A stretch of 5,584 nt of DNA, from positions 1 to 5,584 of the forward strand of contig CAMLDT010000218.1 of NCBI GenBank assembly GCA_946479075.1, written 5' to 3'. Every line of letters begins with the position of its first letter. Position 1 is the first letter of the stretch. Below, piece after piece: positions 1 through 5,584 of this stretch. The translations under genes were made by a program, and so were the position numbers. A model generated the notes under the pieces. The model worked only from the letters and a program-made list of their open reading frames with translations. It ran no database searches and was not told where the DNA came from. The DNA is from an uncultured Polaromonas sp. GTDB taxonomy: Bacteria; Pseudomonadota; Gammaproteobacteria; Burkholderiales; Burkholderiaceae.

Positions 1-176
1 ACGATGGCCAGGTCCACCGCGTTGGCGGCGATGAAAGCCAGTGCGTCCGGCACGCTGCCGGCCTCGCCGCAGACCTCCATGTCGTCTTCGCGCGCCACCA
101 TTTGCGCAATGCCGTGGCGCAGGATGGGGTGGTCATCCACGATCAGGACCTTGCTGCGGAGCCCGCCTGCCTTCAT
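1..176 (-). CDS. NarL/FixJ-type response regulator, N-terminal part only (runs off left edge)
   Basis: This is the first 58 codons of a response regulator that should receive a phosphoryl group from the histidine kinase encoded just upstream. The visible part is the start of a receiver (REC) domain. It begins MKAGGLRSKVLIVDDHPILR, where Asp14 and Asp15 form the acidic Mg-binding pair, followed by the HPILR(H)G stretch usual in NarL/LuxR-type regulators. The visible sequence ends at VDLAI, one or two residues before the expected phosphoacceptor Asp, so neither that residue nor the output domain can be seen. A LuxR-type helix-turn-helix is expected from the family and from the HisKA_3 partner, but this is inference. 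The ATG overlaps the kinase stop codon as ATGA, and a GGAG ribosome-binding site lies 8 bases upstream. The start is therefore well supported, and translational coupling to the kinase is likely. Confidence 0.93.
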   Translation of the reverse strand, partial: MKAGGLRSKVLIVDDHPILRHGIAQMVAREDDMEVCGEAGSVPDALAFIAANAVDLAI

Positions 177-2257
177 GGCCTGGTCTCCGGCCGGGTGACG
201 GCCACTTCCCAGCCCGCCAGGCCATCACCGCGCGGGCCCAGCGTGACCTGCGCAGCAATCAGGCGCGCCCGGTGCCGCATGATGCCCAGGCCCATGCCTG
301 TGCCTGTTGGTGCGTCTGATTCGCGCATGCCGTCGTCGGTGACGCGCAGCACGAGCGCGCCGTCCTGCAGGCCCAGCGCGATGGTGAGGTTCCTGCAGTG
401 CGCGTGCTTGGCCGCGTTGTTCACGGCTTCCTGCGCAATCCGGTACAGGTGAATCGCGACCGTGTGGTCGGGCACGTCCACGGGTTCCGGGCAAAGCAGT
501 GTGCAGTTCATGCCCATGTACTCCCGGGTGTTGGCGGCCATCTGGGCCAGCGCTGCTGTCAGGCCGTTGTCTTCCAGTTCCACCGGGAACAGCCCGCGCG
601 CCAGCCGCCGGGTTTGGGAGACCGCGTCGCCAAGCATGGTTTCGATGCGTTCGGCGACCAGCGCTGCGGGCCGGCCCGCCAGGTCGCGTGCCAGCAACGC
701 GGCCTGGAAAGCGGTGGCCGTCAGGTGCTGGCCCAGCCCGTCGTGCAGTTCCTGGCCGAAGCGCATCTGCTCGCTTTCGCTGACGTGGATGATCTCGCCC
801 TCCAGCCGCCGCCGTTCAGTGATCTCGACCTGCAGTTCGGCATTGGCCTGCGCCAGCTCGCTGGTGCGCTCGGCCACCCGCGCTTCCAGTGACCGGCGTG
901 CATGGCGCAGCGCTTCGGCCGCTTCGACCCGTGCGCTGACGTCCAGGCCTGAAACAACGACGTGTTCGATGGCGTCGCCGGCCCCGCGCAGCGCCGTGAC
1001 CGACCAGGAAACGATGAGCGGCGGGCGGTTGTGCCGGCGCAGGCTGCTGTCATGGCGCAGCGACTGGCTGACGCGGGTGCGCAGCAGGTCGGCCAATCCG
1101 TCGATCTTGTGCCACTGTGCTTCGGGGATCAGCGCCTCGCGGAAGTGTCGGCCCTGCAAGGTTCCCGGCGCATGGCCGGTGGTGGCCAGCAACGCGCGGT
1201 TGACGCGCTGGATGCGCCATTGCGGATCCAGCACGGCCACGAGGGCGCCTTCCGCGTCCAGGACAGCATCGGCAAAGTCGCGCTGCCGGATGGCCTGGTT
1301 TTGGGCCTGGTCACGCTCGGCCCGCGAAGCTGCCAGCACCAGGCTGGTGACGGTGATCACGTTGGCGAACAGCCACCAGCGCAGCAGGCTGGCGGTCCCG
1401 GCGTCATCGACGAAAGGCCCGAAACCATGCACCGTCCCGGTAATGGCCGCGGCCGACATCACCAGCGTCAGCAAGGTGGCGCCACGCAGGCCGAAGCGCA
1501 GCGCCGCCCACACCGCCAGCGGAAACAACGCCAGTGAAGCGGGGTAGTAGCCCTGGCGGACCCAGCCCAGCCCGCCGAAAATGGCGCCGCACAGCAGCGC
1601 GAGCGAGAGCATCAGCAGCCCGGCTTCCATGCGCCGCAGCCGGCTCCAGCGACCGGGCGGCCAGGCTCCCCACCAGGCCAGCAGCAGCGGCGTCAACACC
1701 ACGGCGCCCGTGGCGTCGCCCATCAGCCATTGCACCCAGACCGACGGCCAGGCCGGCCAGGTGATGGTGCCGCTCAAGGCCAGGGCGGCCGGGCCGACGC
1801 AGGCGCTCAGCGCGGCGCCTGCCGTGCCCAGGGCGATGAGCGCCACCACATCGCGCACCCGCGCCAGATCGCTGTGCAAACCGGCGCGCTGCAGCAGCCA
1901 GGCGCAGGCCAGCGTTTGCAGAATGTTGCCCGCCGAGATGCCGAGGATGGCCGCGATGGGCGCGCCGGTACCGGTGTTGGCGATCAGGTCACCCAGTACG
2001 ATGCCGGGCCAGAATTGTGGGCCCCAGCGCAAAACCACAAACAGGCTGATGCCGGTGGGTGCCCATATCAGGGTGACATTGGGCGCCAGACTCGAATAGG
2101 CCAGCCCCAGCCGCGCCGATGCGCCATAGGCCAGGGCAAACAGCAGCATCGGCCCGAGCGGCGGCGCCTGCCTGACCAGCGTTCGCCACAGGAGAACGCT
2201 GGCCTTGCGCAGGCAGGACAGGTCTGGAAGGCGTGATGGCAGGACGCGCGTCATCAT
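173..2257 (-). CDS. Membrane sensor histidine kinase, MASE1-PAS-HisKA_3-HATPase
   Basis: A complete 694-residue sensor kinase of the inner membrane. Residues about 36-310 form a MASE1 integral-membrane sensor with several hydrophobic helices, including WAPTGISLF (65-73), WPGIVLGD (83-90) and GDATGAVVLTP (180-190). Residues about 323-440 are a cytoplasmic PAS domain (AVLDPQWRIQRVNRALLATTG), followed by a probable coiled-coil linker to about 490. The HisKA_3 dimerisation domain has the phosphoacceptor His505 in QELHDGLGQHL. The ATPase domain shows an N box (QEAVNNAAKHA, Asn613/Asn614), a D box (TDDG, 640-643) and a G box (GTGMGLGIM, 652-660), so all catalytic motifs are intact. HisKA_3 kinases normally pair with NarL/LuxR-type regulators, and one follows with a 4-base overlap. 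The start is ATGATG at 2257 with no clear Shine-Dalgarno; the second ATG at 2254 is equally possible. The frame is closed upstream by a stop at 2329-2327. MASE1 ligands are mostly unknown, so the signal cannot be named. Confidence 0.93.
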   Translation of the reverse strand: MMTRVLPSRLPDLSCLRKASVLLWRTLVRQAPPLGPMLLFALAYGASARLGLAYSSLAPNVTLIWAPTGISLFVVLRWGPQFWPGIVLGDLIANTGTGAPIAAILGISAGNILQTLACAWLLQRAGLHSDLARVRDVVALIALGTAGAALSACVGPAALALSGTITWPAWPSVWVQWLMGDATGAVVLTPLLLAWWGAWPPGRWSRLRRMEAGLLMLSLALLCGAIFGGLGWVRQGYYPASLALFPLAVWAALRFGLRGATLLTLVMSAAAITGTVHGFGPFVDDAGTASLLRWWLFANVITVTSLVLAASRAERDQAQNQAIRQRDFADAVLDAEGALVAVLDPQWRIQRVNRALLATTGHAPGTLQGRHFREALIPEAQWHKIDGLADLLRTRVSQSLRHDSSLRRHNRPPLIVSWSVTALRGAGDAIEHVVVSGLDVSARVEAAEALRHARRSLEARVAERTSELAQANAELQVEITERRRLEGEIIHVSESEQMRFGQELHDGLGQHLTATAFQAALLARDLAGRPAALVAERIETMLGDAVSQTRRLARGLFPVELEDNGLTAALAQMAANTREYMGMNCTLLCPEPVDVPDHTVAIHLYRIAQEAVNNAAKHAHCRNLTIALGLQDGALVLRVTDDGMRESDAPTGTGMGLGIMRHRARLIAAQVTLGPRGDGLAGWEVAVTRPETRP
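185..188 (-). promoter_or_regulatory. Ribosome-binding site of the response regulator, inside the kinase gene
   Basis: On the minus strand, GGAG lies 8 bases before the ATG at 176, within the last codons of the kinase gene. This good Shine-Dalgarno match supports the chosen start. It would let ribosomes finishing the kinase reinitiate at the ATGA overlap, keeping kinase and regulator production in step. Confidence 0.7.
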
Positions 2258-2333
2258 GGCGCCATTGTGCGCAAGATCAATGCCAAACAGCGGGCAGATC
2301 CCGTGAAACCGCTCTGGTGGAAGCCACTATTTT

Positions 2334-2353
2334 CCCGGTGCGGGCTGCACGGG
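2334..2353. repeat. Imperfect GC-rich inverted repeat between rne and the kinase gene
   Basis: The arms CCCGGTGC (2334-2341) and GCACGGG (2347-2353) are complementary except for one bulged base and flank a 5-base loop. The repeat lies about 75 bases upstream of the kinase start and 14 bases beyond the rne terminator. It could be an operator, a secondary hairpin downstream of the terminator, or chance in a GC-rich region. No adjoining -35/-10 pair is convincing, so I assign no role. Confidence 0.3.
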
Positions 2354-2367
2354 ATGGGCGGCCAGGC

Positions 2368-2395
2368 AAAAAAAAGCAGCCCGAAGGCTGCTTTT
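2368..2395 (-). terminator. Rho-independent terminator of rne
   Basis: Read on the minus strand, AAAAGCAGCC (2395-2386) pairs perfectly with GGCTGCTTTT (2381-2372) around a TTCG loop (2385-2382), giving the very stable C(UUCG)G tetraloop. The run of eight U encoded by 2375-2368 begins within the stem and continues past it. It lies 47 bases beyond the rne stop codon. The opposite strand has only four T after its stem and no plus-strand gene feeding into it, so it most likely works only for rne. It also implies that the kinase/regulator pair has its own promoter between here and 2258. Confidence 0.92.
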
Positions 2396-2441
2396 GATCA
2401 ATGCCCGCCGCAGGGGAAAGCGGCAGGGTGCAGAGGGCAGC

Positions 2442-5400
2442 TTATTTCGCGCGTTCCCCTGTGGTCGGCGCAGCGGCGGCCGCCTGCTCAAACGGCAGCG
2501 TGGTGTTGCGCAAATCGCGTTTGGTCTCGACCAGCACCAGCGGGCCGGTGTCCAGTTGAACCACCGGCGCGCGTTCACGTGGAACGTGGATCGGTTTCGG
2601 CTCGGCGGCCATCGCGGCCTGAACTTCGGCGATCTTGGCTGCGTCCGAATTGACCCACTGCAGACCGGAGGACTGGGCCACCTGGGCCAAATCCTGCAGC
2701 GGCAGGTCATAACTCTGCACTTTGGGAAGCGCGCGGCCGGCCGGGGCCGCCGGCGCAGCTGCCACGACGGGAGCGGCAGCCACCGGGGCGGCTTGCGGCG
2801 CTGCCTGGGGGGCAGGTGCCGGGGCTGTCTGTGCTACGAATTCAGGAGCGCTTGACGCTTGCTGGTCGTGGGCTGGAGCCTGATTTGATTCAAAGTTTGA
2901 TTCAAAACCGCCGGTGGCAGGCATTGCGGCCGGCGCAGGTGCCGCGGCGCCTTCGGCGCTTGCGTCGCCACGCTCCGAACGCTCGCGCCGGTCGCGGCCA
3001 TAACGGTCACGGCTGCGGCGCTCACGGGGCTGGCGATCCTGGCTTTCCTCACCGTCCGGGCGGGTTGGCACGTCGGTCGAGGAGGCGGGTGCCACCGGGT
3101 TGCCGGCGTCGTCAAGGCTGGCCACGACGGCCGGGTGGGCGGCATCGAAACTGTCGGCCTGGGCGCCGGCCACCGGTGCCGCGCTGCCGTCAGTGCGTTC
3201 ACCGCGGTCGTCATGGCGTTCGTTGCGGCGGCCATTGCCGCGCTCGCCACGCTCACCGCGTTCACGGCGGCCCTGGCCTTCAGCGCGGGCTTCGTTGTTG
3301 CGGTTGCCGTCCTGGCGCTCGCCGTCACGGCCGGCGTCAGTCGTGCGCTCCTGGCGCGGTGTGGACTCGCCGGCCATCGCGGCGGCCATGGCCGCCTGGT
3401 TGGCCAGGGCTTGCTCCTGCTGCTCGGCATCCCGCGGCGCGCGGTCGCCGCGCTCGCCACGTTCACCGCGATCACCACCGCGGCCGCGGCGGCCACGGCC
3501 TTCGCGGCCTTCCGTGCCCTGGGCTTGCCCGTCGGCACGTTGTTCGGGACGATCACCGCGTGGTTCACGCGGCTCACGCGGTTCACGGGCTTCGCGCGCT
3601 TGCTCATTGCGTTCACCAGCCTGGCGCTCGGGGCGCTGGCCTTCGGCAGCAGGACGATCACCACGGCCTTCGCCGCGTTCACGGCGCTCACCCCGTTCGG
3701 CACGCTCACCGCGGGCTTCGCGTGGCTGGTCCGGCCGGCCCTCGCCGCGCGGCTCACCGGCACGGCCTTCGCCGCGTCCGCCGCGTCCACCACGGCGTCC
3801 GTCACGGCCACCGCGTTCACCGCCGCGCTCGCTGCGTTCACCACGTTCGCCGCGTCCGTCACGACGGGCTTCGCCGCTGCGCGCGTCTTTTTTCTCTTCG
3901 CGGGCAGGTGCGGCCACAGGCGCGGTGTCGGCACCGACAAAAAATTCCTTGAGCTTGGCAAAGAAGCTTTTTTCTGCCGGTGCGGCCGCTGCGGCACGGG
4001 CCGGCTGCGCCTGCGCCGGTGCGGCTGCAAGCGGTGCCGGTTTCGGAATCGCCTGCGGCGCCGGTGCATCAGGCAACACGCCCTTGATGACCGGTTCCTG
4101 CTTGTTGTGTTTTTCCTGGCTGCGGCGCGTGACCGTGGTCGGATCTTCCATCTCGTCGGCCATCTTGTAGCTGGCTTCGATGTTGTCCAGGCGCGGGTCG
4201 TCGTGTTTCAGGCGCTCAAGCTTGTAGTTGGGCGTTTCCAGTGTCTTGTTGGGCACCAGCAGCACGTTGATGCGCTGCTTCATCTCGATCTTGGCGATCT
4301 CCGAGCGTTTTTCGTTGAGCAGGAACGAAGCCACATCGACCGGCACCTGGCACAGCACCGAGGCCGTGCTGTCCTTCATGGACTCTTCCTGGATGATGCG
4401 CAGGATCTGCAGCGCCGAGCTTTCGGTGTCGCGGATGTGGCCGGAGCCGCCGCAACGCGGGCAGGGAATCGATGCGCCTTCAGACAGTGCGGGGCGCAGC
4501 CGCTGGCGGCTCATTTCCATCAGACCGAACTTGCTGATGGTGCCGAACTGCACACGCGCGCGGTCCTGGCGCAGCGCATCGCGCAGGCGGTTTTCGACGT
4601 CGCGGCGATTCCGCGACTCTTCCATGTCGATGAAGTCGATGACGATCAGGCCGCCCAGATCGCGCAAACGCATCTGGCGCGCGACTTCGTCGGCGGCTTC
4701 GAGGTTGGTGCGGGTGGCGGTTTCTTCAATGTCGCCGCCCTTGATGGCGCGCGCTGAGTTGACGTCCACGGAAACAAGTGCTTCGGTGTGGTCGATCACG
4801 ATGGCGCCGCCGGACGGCAGTTGCACGGTGCGTGCATAGGCTGACTCGATCTGGTGCTCGATCTGGAAGCGGCTGAACAGCGGCGCGTCGTCGCGGTAAC
4901 GCTTGACGCGGTGCTCGTGCTCGGGCATCACGTGGGCCATGAACTGGCGCGCCTGCTCATAGACGTCGTCGGTGTCGAACAGGATGTCGCCGATGTCGCT
5001 GTTGAAGTAGTCGCGGATCGCGCGGATGACGAGGCTCGATTCCTGGTAAATCAGGAAGGCGCCCTTGCCCTCCTTGCCGGCGCCGTCGATGGCGGTCCAG
5101 AGTTTGATCAGGTAGTTCAGGTCCCACTGCAGTTCGGCGGCGCTGCGGCCGATGCCGGCGGTGCGGGCGATGATGCTGGCGCCGGCCGGGTATTCCAGCT
5201 GGTCCATGTTTTCCTTGAGCTCGGCCCGGTCTTCACCTTCGATGCGGCGGCTGACGCCACCGCCGCGCGGGTTGTTGGGCATCAGCACGACGTAACGGCC
5301 GGCCAGCGAGACAAAGGTGGTCAGGGCCGCGCCCTTGTTGCCGCGTTCTTCCTTCTCGACCTGGACCAGGATTTCCTGGCCTTCGCGGATCACGTCCTGG

Positions 5401-5584
5401 ATGCGTGCCTGGCTGACCGGCACGCCCTGGGCGAAGTACTGCTTGGAGATTTCCTTGAACGGCAAAAAGCCGTGGCGGTCTTCGCCGTAGTCGACAAAAC
5501 AGGCTTCGAGCGAGGGCTCGACGCGGGTCACGACGGCCTTGTAGATGTTGCCCTTGCGCTGTTCGCGCCCTTCAATTTCAATTT
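2442..5584 (-). CDS. rne: Ribonuclease E (5' end beyond right edge)
   Basis: RNase E is the essential single-strand-specific endoribonuclease that starts mRNA decay, processes rRNA and tRNA and scaffolds the RNA degradosome. About 1046 codons are visible and roughly 26 N-terminal ones are missing by comparison with E. coli. Residue numbers here count from the GTG codon at 5531-5529, which is internal and not the start: the frame continues upstream as GNIYKAVV to the edge. Visible are the S1 domain with RNA-contacting aromatics in CFVDYG and HGFLPFKE (Phe12, Phe22), the 5'-monophosphate sensor RTAG (Arg123, Thr124), catalytic Asp256 in SVDVNSA and Asp299 in VIDFIDM, and the Zn-link CPRC (Cys357, Cys360). 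After about residue 480 the protein becomes a disordered scaffold: an Ala/Pro linker, helix [12 protein letters not shown] (522-533), an Arg/Gly/Glu-rich block (about 545-780), another Ala/Pro linker and a conserved-looking C-terminus (about 935-1016). Nothing is broken. The long scaffold and CPRC favour RNase E over the shorter RNase G. Confidence 0.97.
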   Translation of the reverse strand, partial: IEIEGREQRKGNIYKAVVTRVEPSLEACFVDYGEDRHGFLPFKEISKQYFAQGVPVSQARIQDVIREGQEILVQVEKEERGNKGAALTTFVSLAGRYVVLMPNNPRGGGVSRRIEGEDRAELKENMDQLEYPAGASIIARTAGIGRSAAELQWDLNYLIKLWTAIDGAGKEGKGAFLIYQESSLVIRAIRDYFNSDIGDILFDTDDVYEQARQFMAHVMPEHEHRVKRYRDDAPLFSRFQIEHQIESAYARTVQLPSGGAIVIDHTEALVSVDVNSARAIKGGDIEETATRTNLEAADEVARQMRLRDLGGLIVIDFIDMEESRNRRDVENRLRDALRQDRARVQFGTISKFGLMEMSRQRLRPALSEGASIPCPRCGGSGHIRDTESSALQILRIIQEESMKDSTASVLCQVPVDVASFLLNEKRSEIAKIEMKQRINVLLVPNKTLETPNYKLERLKHDDPRLDNIEASYKMADEMEDPTTVTRRSQEKHNKQEPVIKGVLPDAPAPQAIPKPAPLAAAPAQAQPARAAAAAPAEKSFFAKLKEFFVGADTAPVAAPAREEKKDARSGEARRDGRGERGERSERGGERGGRDGRRGGRGGRGEGRAGEPRGEGRPDQPREARGERAERGERRERGEGRGDRPAAEGQRPERQAGERNEQAREAREPREPREPRGDRPEQRADGQAQGTEGREGRGRRGRGGDRGERGERGDRAPRDAEQQEQALANQAAMAAAMAGESTPRQERTTDAGRDGERQDGNRNNEARAEGQGRRERGERGERGNGRRNERHDDRGERTDGSAAPVAGAQADSFDAAHPAVVASLDDAGNPVAPASSTDVPTRPDGEESQDRQPRERRSRDRYGRDRRERSERGDASAEGAAAPAPAAMPATGGFESNFESNQAPAHDQQASSAPEFVAQTAPAPAPQAAPQAAPVAAAPVVAAAPAAPAGRALPKVQSYDLPLQDLAQVAQSSGLQWVNSDAAKIAEVQAAMAAEPKPIHVPRERAPVVQLDTGPLVLVETKRDLRNTTLPFEQAAAAAPTTGERAK
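2484..2729 (-). other. C-terminal segment of RNase E, candidate partner-docking microdomain
   Basis: Residues about 934-1016 (counted from the codon at 5531) differ in composition from the disordered region before them. They start [19 protein letters not shown], continue through GLQWVNSD and [13 protein letters not shown], and end with [20 protein letters not shown]. The mix of hydrophobic and charged residues, a Trp, and normal codon variety suggest a selected structure, not filler. In E. coli RNase E the extreme C-terminus binds PNPase, so a docking role here is plausible by position. The sequence is not obviously the E. coli PNPase site and the partner is inferred only. Confidence 0.5.
2884..2906. 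repeat. AT-rich 12-bp tandem duplication within rne
   Basis: The sequence TTTGATTCAAA occurs at 2884-2894 and again at 2896-2906, separated by a single G, so the repeat period is 12 bp. In the rne frame it encodes FESN twice (residues 876-883), in a linker otherwise made of Ala, Pro and Gln. The AT-rich patch stands out in this GC-rich gene. A recent in-frame slippage duplication is the simplest explanation. Confidence 0.75.
3192..3899 (-). repeat. Arg/Gly/Glu-rich low-complexity block of rne
   Basis: About 235 codons (residues about 545-780) encode degenerate [28 protein letters not shown] and [12 protein letters not shown] units. At DNA level the copies are imperfect but clearly related. 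For example, 3241-3260 and 3451-3470 differ at one base of 20 and both encode RGERGER. Such blocks in the RNase E scaffold are disordered, bind RNA and help clustering of the enzyme on the inner membrane. Here the RNA-binding role is inferred from composition. The regular GC pattern also creates long spurious open frames on the other strand. Confidence 0.85.
3563..3589. repeat. Three tandem 9-bp units in rne
   Basis: Units GGTTCACGC, GGCTCACGC and GGTTCACGG are head to tail. On the minus strand they encode the triple EPR motif within residues 648-658. The near-identity of the units, including at synonymous positions, suggests recent expansion by replication slippage that kept the frame. Confidence 0.7.
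3933..3968 (-). other. Candidate membrane-binding amphipathic helix of RNase E
   Basis: Residues 522-533, [12 protein letters not shown], lie between an Ala/Pro linker and the Arg-rich block. Phe and Leu recur every three to four residues with Lys and Glu on the other face. E. coli RNase E carries a short amphipathic helix of similar character (RFFGALKALFSG), also just after the catalytic half and before its Arg-rich segment, and uses it to attach to the inner membrane. Position and pattern agree; function is inferred. Confidence 0.6.

Noticed and set aside
462..1547. A 361-codon open frame on the plus strand opposite the kinase
   Set aside because: Ser/Arg-rich translation with no motif, fully antisense to a kinase with all catalytic boxes; expected by chance at this GC content.
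2254..2265. Three-codon mini frame (ATG GCG CCA TGA) overlapping the kinase start
   Set aside because: It has no ribosome-binding site and is too short to distinguish from chance; a leader-peptide role has no support.
2258..2367. Kinase promoter
   Set aside because: The minus strand here was read for -35/-10 pairs. Candidates such as TTGGCA near 2281-2286 lack a good -10 at proper spacing, so no promoter is called.
3135..4757. A 540-codon open frame on the plus strand opposite rne, plus overlapping 378- and 356-codon frames
   Set aside because: These are shadows of the Arg/Gly/Glu-rich and catalytic parts of rne. Their translations are biased (runs of Ala/Thr/Phe, Arg/Ser/Pro or Arg/His) with no recognisable domain, while the minus strand encodes unmistakable RNase E.
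5529..5531. GTG as the start codon of rne
   Set aside because: The reading frame continues upstream to the window edge with residues matching the RNase E N-terminus ([10 protein letters not shown]), so this GTG is an internal valine.

Overview
The window looks like ordinary chromosome from a GC-rich betaproteobacterium. The most likely group is Burkholderiales, possibly Comamonadaceae. This rests on the high GC content, on the style of the RNase E (Arg/Gly-rich C-terminal half plus a distinctive C-terminal end), and on the MASE1-type sensor kinase. The family assignment is an inference from protein character; no database was searched. Every gene I can support lies on the minus strand.

Reading in the direction of transcription (high to low coordinates): positions 5584-2442 hold nearly all of rne, the essential endoribonuclease RNase E. 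Only about the first 26 codons lie beyond the right edge. The catalytic half is intact, with S1, 5'-sensor, DNase I-like and Zn-link motifs. It is followed by a long disordered scaffold made of an Ala/Pro linker, a short amphipathic helix, about 235 residues rich in Arg/Gly/Glu, a second Ala/Pro linker and a compact, less biased C-terminal segment. A strong intrinsic terminator with a UUCG loop sits 47 bases after the stop codon (2368-2395) and separates rne from what follows.

Positions 2257-173 encode a complete 694-residue membrane sensor histidine kinase (MASE1, PAS, HisKA_3, HATPase). It overlaps by four bases (ATGA) the start of a NarL/FixJ-type response regulator (176 to the left edge). 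That regulator is cut off just before its expected phosphoacceptor aspartate. The two form a translationally coupled two-component system with unknown signal and targets.

The only substantial non-coding stretch is 2258-2441 (184 bases). It contains the rne terminator, one imperfect inverted repeat and presumably the kinase promoter, which I could not locate with confidence. I see no mobile element, CRISPR array, tRNA, rRNA or sign of a novel defence or metabolic system. The points most worth a second look are in the RNase E scaffold: the candidate membrane helix, the C-terminal docking segment, and the in-frame DNA repeats that suggest the scaffold grows and shrinks by duplication.
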